Assembly: GCF_024713975.1 (NCBI RefSeq)
Contig: NC_091114.1
Coordinates: 11,318,001-11,382,000 of the forward strand
Direction of reading: 5' to 3'
Length of the DNA: 64,000 nt
Source of the DNA: Paralichthys olivaceus
Lineage: Eukaryota; Chordata; Actinopteri; Pleuronectiformes; Paralichthyidae
Part shown: in pieces, positions 14,100 to 25,909 of the stretch
How positions within the stretch are numbered: position 1 is the first letter of the stretch
Layout of the letters: the number at the start of each line of letters is the position of its first letter
Made by a program: the position numbers and the translations under genes
Notes under the pieces: generated by a model
Told to the model about the DNA's origin: nothing
Seen by the model: only the letters and a program-made list of their open reading frames with translations
The model's database searches: none

Positions 14100-14200
14100 T
14101 TCAGTAGAGCGCGTTTATTCAGGCCGAACAATCCTACACATGATCGTCTAGTTCTTATAGTAGAAATATAAAAGTCATCTGATGACCTAAATTATTTGCC
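14100..14200 (-). mobile_element. Family B repeat fragment
   Basis: Shares atcctacacatgatcgtctagttcttatagtagaaatataaaag with the 42.2 kb copy at close identity. Confidence 0.45.
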
Positions 14201-14678
14201 ATTAAACAAAGTCTTAAAAAGTGGACATGAAAATCAATGTCACATATTTTACTCTTTAACTATGCGTACCCGCTCAAGAGAAATAAACTTAACACAGTAT
14301 TAAAACAACATGTCACAAATAGAGAAGCTACAGTTTTAACAACAAATCATTTAAAGACATTTGAAAATATGCAGCAGTTAAAGACCCAGCACCAAAACTT
14401 CATTATTCATGTTTCTGTTTATTTTACAGGGACAATGCAAAAGAGAAAGATTGATACACATGTTCCACATGAAGAATTCTACATGTTCCGTCCCTGGTTA
14501 GGGTTTTCTAATCTAAAGAGAGGTCACAATACATCATCACAAGAAAACACACACAAATAAATTAGTAGGTTTTGCATAATCCTGCAAACAAACAATTATA
14601 CATGGGTGAAAACTTTACAGAAGTAAATATCAGCATTACACATGACTCTCAATGCCTCTGTCCAGGTAACAGGAGTTT

Positions 14679-14700
14679 CCTCCTCCTCCTCCTCCTCCTC
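14679..14700. repeat. (CCT)n short microsatellite
   Basis: Seven perfect CCT units followed by an acacac step, in the gene-free left region. Confidence 0.85.
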
Positions 14701-15269
14701 ACACACAGGTGACATCAATTACAGTCAATGAGGGTTTGGAGGAGAAACAAAGATGTGGTAAAACATCGCAGTTTGTAAGACTCCTGACAAATCATTAAGA
14801 ATAAGAAACACAGAAGAGCATCTGAGTTCAAGCATCCGAGCCCAAAAAGAAACCAGTGAAATACAACACGCGTCAATGCAGCAGAATATTCCTTCTCTCT
14901 TCTGCTCTCTGACTCAATGAATTTAACTCCAAGTGTGAAAAAAGTCAATTTATTCACATCCACACAATAGAAAAGCTCCAGAAAACTATCATTACAGAAA
15001 CACACAGCTTCAAACCTCATCAATCACAGGCTGGGGATCTTTAAACAGCCAGAAACTGACAAGAAGACTCTACATTTGTCCTGTGGCCTCTTTGTTGCAC
15101 CAAACCAAGACTTATCTGAGCCAAGCATGGAGCAAGAAACCAAACAACTCACCCATGCTGTCATCTACACACACACACACACGTGCTTATGAGCAGAGTT
15201 AAATAAAATCCAGTCTGGAAACACCACGACACTGAAACGGGAACAAACTTCCTCCAAATGAAATAACAT

Positions 15270-15430
15270 GAAGTCTCACCTGTGCGATTTAGAGACACCT
15301 GCAGGAAGCGCGCTAATTTACGGACTGTTGCGTCATCACTTCCTGGTATTCGACCAATCAAGACGTCACAGATTTTTCAGAAATCCCGCCCCTTCCCCCG
15401 CTCTGGTCAAATCAAACTCCTGCTTGAGAA
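15270..15430 (-). promoter_or_regulatory. Promoter-like motif cluster with a following splice donor
   Basis: Read on the minus strand, in order: an Sp1 box (gggaaggggcggga), a CRE (tgacgtc), an inverted CCAAT box (attggtc), an ETS site fused to an ATF-like site (aggaagtgatgacgc), and then, 45 nt on, a good donor CGCACAG|gtgagac at about 15280. This is the usual build of a TATA-less housekeeping promoter, but no gene for it is recognised to the left. The motifs are seen; activity is inferred. Confidence 0.35.
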
Positions 15431-16997
15431 TCCCGGAAACGCACCACATAAATAAATGAAGCACATCAGAAACCCCACTTTAAAAGCAGTTTGCACTTTT
15501 GCATAAAACTTGCATACGTTTTCCTCGATCATACAAGGAAAACTGCAGTTTCTGTACAACTGTGCACTAGTTTTTCAAGAAGTACAAACATTATCACATG
15601 ACTACAGAAGTTTTTTTTACCATTTATCAACATTAAATTATTTTATTTATTCAGTCTTATCAGGGTTTTTTTTTGCACCTATAAACAAAAAGACAGGTAA
15701 ATATGGCATAAAATACAATTTGCTGTTTGTGACAATAAAAGAGATTCAAAGCCGCCGCAACTCTTCAGGGCATCGATTCCACAAGATGGAGTTTGTTGAT
15801 TTTGCTAACATGTTATTTATAATGTGGACAAATGAATTACATATTGCGCACAACCAAAGTTTCATAAGTGTTGCACGTTTGTTTACTTCAGAGAGATCAA
15901 CGAGCTGTGTTAATGAAAATGAACGTTTGCGTGGCGCCGCCTGTGTCTTACAGCTGAGCGAGCAGACGCCACCTCCATACAATATCCCCTTTGAACCTTC
16001 CCTATGAGAGAGTATCAGAGCGTTTCAAGAGCAAATCAAAACATGCGAACACAATCAAACTCTGCAGGAAGATGTCAACAAACACGATTGGTCATCAGGG
16101 CCTGCGGGTCACAGTAAAGCCTGTGTGGCCTTGTTGTATGGCGACCTCTGACCGTCACACTAAAGGACAAACCCCAAACAAACCAACAGAAAAAAGGCGA
16201 CAAAGAGACCCTCAAATCCTCAGCGTTACCTCCCAGGTTCATAAACACACAGCCTCTTATTTTCAAAGGGAAGTGACTTCTACAGCCGAGCAGCTGTATT
16301 TTCTATTGTTAGCTTCTGTTGTGGCTGGGGATCCCATCACTATTAAAGTGGAATCACCTTAACCCAGTTGGACCAGCTTTTTTCATAGCTGAGGAGTTTT
16401 CCACAAGAGCGATCGGTGGGGTTTTGTATACACTCACGCTCGACTGGTCGCATTATCTTTGCTTCACGTGTTTCCCCCTCGAGTTTGTTCAGGGTCCGTA
16501 ACAAAGAAAGTGGCTTATTATCACTCACTGGAGGAGTTGTCTGCACATGTACGATTTGGTAATTGCCGCCGCTTAACAAGCAGACTGAATTGGACTTGAC
16601 ATTGAGCCATTATTGGGAAATGAAATGCTGTTTTTGCAATTATGGGAGTTTGGCAGGGCTCAGTGAATCTCCCCTGAAAAAAATAAACGGGACGACAGTA
16701 ATAATGTATGATTTTGGAGGTTTTCACTCACAGTGGGTGAACTTTATGAATGAAAGAAGATTTTGATGTGGTGGATTGTTACGCATCAAATCAGTGACGG
16801 CAGCAGTTTCATTCTGTCTCATCTCCACTTTTATATACACCTGTTGCAGATCGGGTCACATAACATCAAATCTAATTAACTTAGTATGTTGAGAGTGAAA
16901 AGACGTTTGCAGCTGATGGATCAATAAACAAACTAAGACACTTCACATCTCAGTTTCAATTCAATTCAATTCTTTTACTCTTTTATATTTCTCTCTA

Positions 16998-17065
16998 CCA
17001 AGGAGGTTGTTTTCACTTGTGTCCGTCTGTTTGTTGGTGGACTTGGTGGAAGCCCATATTAAATA
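16998..17065 (+). mobile_element. Family B repeat, 5' end fragment
   Basis: Starts with accaaggaggttgttttcac and a ccgtctgtttgttggtggac block, the usual beginning of the family; broken off after about 65 bases. Confidence 0.45.
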
Positions 17066-17699
17066 TTTAAGTTTGTATATAATACTCAGTCATATCTTAA
17101 AAATCATTTAATTTACGTGTTAAAAAGTCATAATTAAATAACCCCCCCCGCTGTGACACTGGCACCTGGAGGCACTACACTCACATGGTGGACTGAGCGT
17201 TCATAAATAGTCATAGTTACAAACTGATCTGGAGGAGGGACGTAAGCGTATTAACGCTCCTCTGAGAACAGAGAGCAGGTTCACTGAACTGAAATGGGGC
17301 GTCACTTACCTACTTGCCAGAAGCGTGACGCTAACACAACACGGCAGCTCAGGGCAGCTCTCTGCTACTTTCTCAGCCTCACCGAGTAATTGGTGACCCA
17401 GCACCCCACCTGACATGGGTGGCTCGAGGTGTTGGCCCCCAGAGAGGCATGACGGGTCAGTCCAATGTGGGATTGTCGTATGTTTGCTAAAAGAAAAGCA
17501 TGTGACGAGTCAAAGCAGCCAGGCTTGAATGCAGAGTGCTACAGGTCTTATTTGACACTGTTTGGTTTGGGTGACGCTTCAGTCCAGTCACTCTGTATAC
17601 ATCCATGTGAGGGATTATTGTGACACTAATGTCAAATGTAATGTTCCTTGTTAAGCAATAGACAAAACCTTTACTTAGATAAATAACAAATACCTTCAC

Positions 17700-17838
17700 C
17701 GTCCATCTATTATCTATGATGCTTATCCTTTGAGGGAGGTCGACAATCCAACTCCACACAGTTGTCAGGTTCAAACTCAGAACCTTCTTTATGTGAAGCT
17801 GAAGTGCAAACCGCTGCACAACCGAGCCGCCTGAATAC
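17700..17838 (-). mobile_element. Dispersed fish repeat with 'gcggttgtgcagcggtttgc' end (family C)
   Basis: On the minus strand it begins ggcggctcggttgtgcagcggtttgcact and passes through a gttctgagtttgaacctgac block to aaggataagcatcatagataat. I recognise the pattern as a short repeat common in fish. The opening resembles a tRNA B-box arrangement but no tRNA fold is present. Confidence 0.5.
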
Positions 17839-17865
17839 ACATATCAAAAAACATCCAATCTAACA

Positions 17866-17965
17866 ATGTTAAAGAAAGTGATAAAACTAATTCCTGGATC
17901 TGCACCAAAGGTTAATTGGTTCTTTCTTGGCCAATGTTCCATCCATCCACCTTGTTTTGTTGAAA
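17866..17965 (-). mobile_element. Family B repeat fragment
   Basis: Minus-strand order ggtggatggatggaacattgg, then the caagaaagaacc and tttggtgcagatccaggaatt blocks. It lies 30 nt from an unrelated repeat at 17.7-17.84 kb. Confidence 0.4.
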
Positions 17966-19514
17966 TCTCTACAGTTTTGTACTATCTAGCTAACGTAGAC
18001 AAAAAAACAAAGGTACCTCAAAAGTTTACAGTTCCTCAATTTCGTTAAGAATCTGTCAAACATCCTCTCAGAATTTGTACAATATGATTCCTCAAGCTTA
18101 TTTTTAATGACCTGGCAACATCTTTTAAATCTTGAGTGTGCCTGGCTTGGGCCTCTCGTGTAATCAATAACTTCACATTTAAGATTTGTGCGGCCTCCCT
18201 CTTCTAATATATTAGAAATCTGAACATTCCAATTACAATATATGATGATTTCCACAACTTGAACTTCCGTCCTTCATGTCACCGGGTCAGTATTTCTCAG
18301 CCCGACTCTAGATGGAGGTTTCTCCTCTGCTGTTTTGTGAGTTTGGTGCCAAATCATGTGTTCGTGTTTTGTAAATCCCCTGAGAAGCCTGGTACTTTCT
18401 TTTTCATCCCACTGACTTGTCATGGGTCATGTAGTTCACTAACTGGACTCCCTTCTATCCTTCTGTAATAGTATTCCTCGACCTTTGTCTGGGGGTAATT
18501 TGCTTTTCCCATGCTTCTCCAGTGACCTCACATAAAAATCCTTCAGAGCTGTTTTGATTCGAAGATTTGGGACTTCACCAGACCCTGGGGCTGGTGATGC
18601 TCTTGCAGGCTCCATTTTCTGCTACTTTTCATTATGGCAGTCTCGTCTCCTTTAGGTGCTTATAGGTGAATTTATGTTGTTGTGATGGTTGCTTCTTAGA
18701 TGATCATGATTTTAAGGCAATAGAAGTCACAAGATGCTGACTAAACTGATCTCTTCCATAAGACTGATGAATAGAAATTGAGTTTACATTCACAAAACAC
18801 TCCTTCCTTTCCCATGTGTGTGGGAGGTGGATTCTGGATCATAGACTGTCGTAAATCGTAAACCATATGGATTAAACCGTGAAGGTGTAGCTTTAAAGTC
18901 GTACCTGTTAAAAACAAAAAAAAAAGAGTTTTCATTTTGTAGTTGAGTGCGGTGCATAGTTCAAAGCCTGAGGAGAAAAGAAGACTTTTCAGGTGAAGAA
19001 TTGCATTAGATGACATATGTTTTTATCTTTCTCAAATCTTTGCTTGTTTTTTGTGATAAAATGACCATAAAGTGTCCTAAATAAACATTCAGAGAAAGGA
19101 AAATTACTCTTTTGTGGAACTACTCACATGTGAGAATGACTTGAAGTTAGAAAAAGGATTACACAGGTTTATTATAAGGAAGAAAACAAAACACTGGTTT
19201 AGATGACTTCAGTTTTCAGAGGTACTGGTAGCTTTAAAATGTATCATGCTGTGTGTTGATTTTCACAAACAAAATAAATATAAAATAAAATTGTTTGAAC
19301 CATAGTATGTATAATATGCAGTGTAATTCTAGTCAATGCAATGAGGTCATTGTAGAGGTAATAACTTTCTTACCTGCATAAAAGAAGCTTCACAGCAACG
19401 ACTGAAAGCTAAAAGTTGTTGGCACAGACTAACAACAGAAATAAACCTTGACTCAGCATTACAACCATGACACACGTGCACAATAATATTTCTGCTGTTT
19501 CTGAAGTGTGTAGT

Positions 19515-19605
19515 AACCATAGACTGTATATTAGTAGTAACTCAGGTCAGAAGTTGATGTAGCCTGCCCCCTGGTGGTCATTTGGCTTCATAACCGACTA
19601 CAAAT
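19515..19605. mobile_element. MITE-like element, 5' end fragment (family A)
   Basis: Begins ccatagactgtatatta and holds the block gccccctggtggtcatttggct, which equals the left end and first inner block of the 1.5 kb copy. It lies just beyond the cpz polyadenylation signal. Confidence 0.45.
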
Positions 19606-19687
19606 GAAATAATTGAGCCTTCTAAAAGCAGGTCCTTCATTTAGAATAAAACAATGACCTGTGTAAACTTTAATCACATTAAAATTC

Positions 19688-19693
19688 TTTATT
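19688..19693 (-). terminator. Candidate polyadenylation signal of cpz
   Basis: AATAAA on the minus strand about 280 nt past the cpz stop codon, inside an A/T-rich stretch. It is the first clear hexamer in the direction of transcription that I noticed. Position and sequence are seen; use is inferred. Confidence 0.4.
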
Positions 19694-19969
19694 TATGCTG
19701 TAAAATACAAATATTAGTCTTACATTTGATCGGAGTTGCACACTCAAGCAGACTCAAAGCTCTCTGTTACATCCTGATTGACGCTCACTGTGGGTTAGAG
19801 GTGCTTATATTAAGATTTTATAAAAACATCAAGCACTAAAAGTGTGAAAGCTCAGGCCAGCCAGCGTTACACGTTTCAGCTGTGTATATACATTCAAAAA
19901 AAAGCAGCTCGTCCTTTACATGGAAGCCTGGCTTGAGTGTATACCTGCATGACTTCTCTTTTTAAAGCT

Positions 19970-22900
19970 CTAGTAGTGTTGTAGCAGCCAGGTGGGGGCA
20001 GGTATACCTGGCAGGACAAAGTAGCTCCACCACCAGGGCTTCTCTGCTCTCTCCTCACGGTTCTGGCTCAGGTCAGCCGTCAAGGTGTAGCGCTCGTACT
20101 GGTTGTAAGGGTCAAATCGGTCGTAACCAGTTGAGATGGCGAGGTCCTCCTCCTGCATGTCGAGCTCCAGCGGCGCTTTCTGCAACACGAAGTCCACCCG
20201 GCCCGCCGTTTGCATACGATGAGGCAGAATGACTCTCTTCCAGACTCTGGTGTAGCCCGGGGCTGTGGCGCTCACAATGTGGCTGCCGGGGCTGAGGAGG
20301 CGCCAGTATTCTCCAGTCTCACCTGGGGGGAGACAAGGCACAATGTACTTTTGAAGGATAAACCAGATTGAGGGTTTGGGCGGACTTTCAGGAAACCTGT
20401 TGGAAGGATGTGAAGTGAGTAAGAAAGGAACTCATTAAATTCTAGTGTAGATCCAGAACAGGACAGATGAAGGAATATTTTTTTACATTTTCATTGATTT
20501 CTCGGAGAGTACTTCACAGATCTTTATGATAAAATAAATCAGGCATATTGAGGGGGCTGATATTTACGAGTGTGTCCAGTGCAGATCCAAATAAAAATCT
20601 GCATCTAGAAATATTAAATGTGGTTTCATAAGGGGACTTTTGGACCTTGGCGGAGGTATGTGACATTCTAGTTTGGGTTTAAGTAACTTGAATGATGTGG
20701 GGCCTCCATGTTTGGTTTTCTGTCACTTCCAGTCGAAACATTCAAGAGCTTTTAGAGAAATCTTGGTTTCCTAGTTGTTAATTCAATTTGGACATCAACA
20801 GATAATCATTTGTGAAAAATGTGTTAGCACATGATAATCATCACCTGTGGTAATATCATGTCGGATTCCTTTGAGGGAAATCCTTGCACCTTTTATTCCA
20901 TTTCCCTCCTCATCTTGTACGATGCCTTTAATGCCATAATGGACCTGAGGAACACCACGACACAAATCGTTATAACATAATTCATATATTAAAATAAGAA
21001 CCGAATCAGGACTTGTTCTTACTAGTTCCATAAATGTGAGCAGAGCCTCGTGGTTCTCGTGCCAGCCGATGAAGAGCTCCTCCTCAGCGGGGAATCTATC
21101 ACAACCCAGCTCCACGGTCACCTCAAAGCAGTTGGTGTGAAGATAGTTGAAGTCCTGCATACCTGAGCAGTGACGAAACAGAACTGCTTTACCCAGAATC
21201 CCTTGAGAAACTGTGCTGACTCAATAAAAGCCACCTTCACTTCTCTGACTCACTGCCTGCGATGCTGGACCACTGCGCTCCGTTCACGATTCCTTTCACA
21301 CTCTGATCACGAGACGACCCACAGTTGGCATTTTCATAGGACATCCTCTCGTGGGATTCTGCGTATCCTCTGGCCAGAAACTTGAAAACCTACAAAATAA
21401 AAAATAAAAAACTGGTGCATTATTTTTGGTTCTAATCTGGTTCTACTGTGCACTTGGCATAAGGTCTGGATGAAAATTATATTTATATAAATGAATAACC
21501 AAAATTTGTGAATGTATTTGACAGCAGTTCTGTGTCCATCAGTATTTCATGTGATTAGTTGGTACTTTTTTCGTGAATATCCACATTTTACCCATTCACC
21601 TGGTCATCCGGCGCTGGGGAGAGAAGGTTGCGTTCCAGCGGGTGTTTTGACAGATCGTAGGGGTACGACACCACCAGGTCGCCGCCGTGGAAGTTGGCAG
21701 AGAGCACGAACGGGATCGAGCGGATCCATTTCATGACTGCGTACGTCTCTGGTGCAACCTGGATCGCAGCATTAAGACTTAATTCAGGCCGAGAAATGAA
21801 ACAAATCCCCTGACAATATCACTTATTGTGCCATAAAACAAGTCACTGGCATGTATGGAAAAGGATTCACACTGTACCTTACCAAACCAGTAATAGTCTG
21901 GGATTGGGACATGGTCAGTTCGGTAGGTATTTTGTCTGCGTCGGCTGTAAACAACAGAGGTTAAATCGGGGAAGTTTCTGTTCAGGTCGATGTTCTGAGC
22001 GTTGTTTCGACCGATATTCCAGGTATCATATCGATGCCCCTGAGGAATTCACAAGGAAGCATGTTTGAAAATAAATAAAAACACATCTCAAAACATGATG
22101 CATACATTGCATGAACATTTTGAACATCTAACTCCATTTGCAGAAGTTGTAACCGTGGAGAACTGACCTCCTCCTCATCGCCGTAGTTACTGTCCTGGTG
22201 TCCAGAAACAGCCACCTCGTATCCGTCGGGGTTCATGGAGGGCAGGATGTGGATGCGGGTGGTGTTGATGAGGTTCTGGATGCGCTCGTTCCCCAGCAAA
22301 TACTCTGAGCACAGATACTGAGCCAAGTAGATCAGCAGCTGGCGGCCCAGGACTTCATTTCCGTGCATGTTTCCAATGTACTTCATCTCGGGCTCGACTG
22401 CAGAGTGTCACATTTACAGAAACCGTTCTAACTTTTACATTGTAACTAAGGAAATGTTTGTTCTCTTAAACATCGGCCCCTCAACATCTCTCCCAGTCCG
22501 GGTCTAGTATTTCCACTGAGTTTTACTCACGCAGTTCGTGTTGACCTGGGTTGTTTGAGAACTCGATCACGAGCAGCTCCCGGCCCTCCATGCTGCGTCC
22601 GATGCTGTAGGTCCTGGCGATGCTGGAGCACTGCTCCTCAGTTTTCTTCAAAATGCTGATCATCTGAGGATTGGTGTGATATTTGAACTGCACCGAGGAG
22701 ACGGGCTCCTCTGGAGGAGGAATCTCCATGCTGTCGACAGCCTCAGCACCTTCCTCCGCTGTAAAGAAAAAGATAAATTATCCGTTTTGATTTATGTGCT
22801 TTTCGGCTCTACTGACTGACCACATTTTAGTTCTTTCTAATAAAAACACGATGCCTCCATTCTTGCAGCGCTGCCAGGGTATAAATAGGATGATCGTGGA

Positions 22901-24373
22901 GTCTGGTGTGTGCAGAAGAAACCGGGAGGAATGTGTGGAAATTCAATGTAACACCAAATGCCTGATGAAATGTCTGCTTATTATTTCAGCTGACACATTA
23001 CAAACTGTTAATCCTGCTGACTTCTACTGCCGTTGTTTTCGTATTTACGCTTATTTGACACAAGCAAAAACCAATAATCATTTCATAATCACCTAAAACA
23101 CCATACAGGTTTAAGCATAGGTAGCAATCCTACCTCTTATAATCTTGTGCTTGATGCATTTCTATTGAATTAGAGGAAGAAGACTGGATATCAAACATTT
23201 AGATATTATCACCTTATAACCTTCTGGCCACTTTGGACATAGCTACAGCGAGAAAGGAGATGTCTGAAGGCTCTCGCTCACTATTTTAAGAAAGCGAGTT
23301 TTTCACCAATAATTCATTGATCTTGATGAAAAGAATCAGGGGACTTAAATGTGGTTTCATGGGAGGGTAGGATGTAAACAAAAAAACTGTAACTTCCACC
23401 ATGTGTGGCTGAGATATTGAGGATTGATTTGGAAATCTTGAGTTTATATGAATCTTTAACAGTTGTCCAAACAGACATGATTGATCTGTTGCGGATCTGA
23501 AACTGTCGGACAGGGCGTTGTTTTGTTGGGCTGAGCTCAACTGAGAAACATTCCAGTTTATAACTCCTTTCACCTCTTAAACTTTCGCTCAGACCTGACC
23601 TCTGGGCCCATAACATGAAACAACACGCGCTACAGTGTGACTGTGTGATGAACTCGAGGTCACGTTATATTAAAAAACCAGGAAGAAACATGAGTGTGAT
23701 ATAAACGTGGGAATAATTACACATGTTGAACCTGCTGCCAGACATCTGAACCACATTCTACTTGCCGGAAAAAAACAATTAGCGCAGCAATAAAAAATTA
23801 GACCTTTCATTACAGTGCTACAGGTCAAGACAACGTGGTGCATTTCATTGGTTGACTTTAAGACTTTGATGATCATGTACACATTTTCCTTTCAATGCAC
23901 AAAATGACAGGACTCAAAGTGAAAATCAATTCCTCCTGTCTGTGCAGATGTTCCTGTTGTTCATGTTCTCATATGGCTCACACATGATCTCTTCTTTCTC
24001 ATGAAACTTACATTTTTCAACAGCTTTTAGAAAATACTACCAGACATAGTTCTTCCTTTGTTTGTCTTTAAAGACGCTGTTTACAGCACTTGGCTTTCTA
24101 GTAAAAACACTTAAAAACAGCCACGGGACCTGGGGTGAGTGAGGGTTTATGTGGGGAACTGAGGCGCTCCAGTTGGATTTTTATGTTGAGGTAGACCACA
24201 TTAGTATGTGAACAAACCAGATGTCTGCAGACAATGTGTTTTAAAAGAAGCTGAAACTCAAAAGACAACAATTGTGTTTTCTCTTTCAGCTGAAAAAAAG
24301 AGCTGTCAGCTCAAAACCAAAAGTTTTACTATTAACGAGGATACACTTATAACCAACAAGGTAGTGATTGATT

Positions 24374-24418
<45 letters not shown>

Positions 24419-25902
24419 TGTCCTCGTCCTCACCTTTGAGCCCTGCCAGTGGGTCATAGCATCCTTCTTCTTCACTGACAAAGAAGCGATCACAGTCCAA
24501 GAAGTAGGGCCAGGCCATCTCTATCCCCTGGAAAGCATGGCTGCATTTCTTCTGCACGGCCTCGCAGGTGTGGCGGCACGGCTTCAACACCTTCGCGTTC
24601 TCGCAGCGGGGGGCCAACACCGAGCAGCCCAGCATGCGGATGTCGGGGTTGCACTCTCCACCGAGCAGGGACTCCACCACGCTCATGAGGAGGTACTCGG
24701 CGCCGGCCTCGGCTTCTTCGCGGCTCCTGTGGCCGAGGATGTTGGGGAACATGGTCTGAGTGTAGGCCATGTCGTCGCAGTAGGACAGGGAGACATCCGT
24801 GCATTTGGCTGAGGTGAACAAAGTCATACAAATCAGATGGATTAGGAATATTTTCTAATTAAATGTTAGATTGCTCAGCTGAAGTCTTCATCAATGTTAT
24901 TTCTCTTTATCTCCATCTATCACACACATGTGGTCATGAGTCTCACTTTGTCTTCAATCATCTGCTCCCAAATATCTCTATTATCTCTGGAAATTAGAAT
25001 CTGAATATTTCATAGAGCCATTGATCATCTAAAAATACACATGATGGTTTTATGGCTTTCGGGCCAGATTCTATTAAGACTACGCCCTGTGTAGGACTTA
25101 TGATCTCAACTTTCGTGTTGTTTAAAAACACTGACTCAAACCAAAGTCCACAGGGATGAAACTGAGCAATCGTTCGACCTGACAGGGGAGGGTGGGACCA
25201 CTTCAGGGGCCCTGATCACGCTCTAATCACATATCGACTGATTTCAGGCTCAAAAGTCAAAGAACATATAATATTTGGGAGTTTGGAAGCTGGAAGACAA
25301 ACAGTGTGAGAGTGTGACACCCATGCACAAGGGATACTTACGTTTGTCTTGCACTGTTGGCTTGCACAGTCCTGCAAAACACATCAGTGAGCATTAGCTG
25401 ACACAGTGGCAGACACTAGATGGCAGTGGTTTCTATAAAAGCCTTAATCTGGCCTGTAAAATAAAACAGTGCAGTGATCAAGCTGTGGTTTTGGCTTCTG
25501 CAGCTTTTCTGAAATCTGTCTGCAAGAGATCACAAAGATTTTAGCAGACACACTACAAGAGCAAGCTTTTATCAAGTATATCAATAATTGACAAGCCACA
25601 GACCAACACATCTCATGAAATCTATGATAATTGTCAACTTTATGTTTCTGAAAGTTACACAAAAGCTTTTTAGAGCAAGTTTTTCTGCATCAAATCCAGT
25701 CCAGCGGCTCCATGTGGGAAACAGGCCACTCTGTGCAGCAGGTCCAGATGCACACATGAGAATAAAGTTTGGATCATAGCAAAAAGAGAAAAATGACTTT
25801 ACCTCGGACTCTCGGGTCACAACGCGGAGGAGCACACGAAGCGAGGGCGAACAACTGCAGCAGGATCCGCAGCATGATGCTCATTTTCCGACACATTGTC
25901 AT
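19970..25902 (-). CDS. cpz: Carboxypeptidase Z (Frizzled-domain metallocarboxypeptidase), complete, 11 coding exons
   Basis: Secreted M14-family carboxypeptidase that removes C-terminal basic residues and binds Wnt through a Frizzled-type cysteine-rich domain (family knowledge). Exons in transcript order: 25803-25902, 25342-25371, 24434-24808, 22531-22758, 22168-22397, 21878-22039, 21600-21758, 21254-21389, 21023-21162, 20845-20944, 19970-20322. All junctions are GT/AG, phase is kept, and the total is 2013 nt (670 aa; human CPZ about 652). The start at 25902 opens a signal peptide ([10 protein letters not shown]). Residues ~45-165 form the Frizzled domain with ten cysteines. The peptidase domain has zinc ligands His256/Glu259 (HGNEV) and His399 (FHGGD), the substrate motif LNRNFPD (340-346), and the FEVTVELG block (486-493) that holds the catalytic glutamate. 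A transthyretin-like segment follows, then a tail with KPWWWSYF. No active-site residue is missing. The next gene upstream is gpr78, as in human. Identity is very secure; only the exact start among three in-frame ATGs is open. Confidence 0.97.
20442..20672 (+). mobile_element. Family B repeat fragment inside a cpz intron
   Basis: Carries tttcattgatttctcggaga, gggggctgatatttacgagtgtgt, a gcagatccaaataaaaatc block and the end ccttggcggaggtatg, between cpz exons 10 and 11 and opposite to the gene. Confidence 0.5.
24374..24418. repeat. (GATA)n microsatellite in cpz intron 3
   Basis: Eleven GATA units following a TGATTGAT lead-in, only about 15 nt past the donor of the Frizzled exon (24434). On the cpz sense strand it reads (TATC)n just inside the intron. 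Confidence 0.93.
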
Positions 25903-25909
25903 GCTCCGA

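Larger units (their letters stand above)
1..14640. other. Left intergenic region
   Basis: No protein gene recognised. Apart from the repeat fragments and the unidentified frames listed separately, it holds AT-rich single-copy-looking DNA. Two blocks, about 5000-5380 and 10640-10930, are GC-richer with few repeats and could be conserved non-coding elements; only alignment could show this. HMX1 is the next gene past CPZ in mammals and would be expected further left. Confidence 0.5.
15440..19680. other. Intergenic region downstream of cpz
   Basis: Open frames such as the 165-codon one at 15510-16007 resemble no known protein and change composition along their length. Apart from the repeat fragments listed separately I see nothing. 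Confidence 0.5.

Noticed and set aside
15145..15165. A 12-base micro-exon (ATGACAGCATGG) between a (GT)n tract ending in AG and a gtgagt donor on the minus strand.
   Set aside because: The acceptor side is only a microsatellite; too little evidence to list as an exon, though it lies 130 nt from the promoter-like cluster.
15510..16007. 165-codon plus-strand open frame.
   Set aside because: Low-complexity and uneven composition, no recognisable domain, no splice signals or promoter in the right place.
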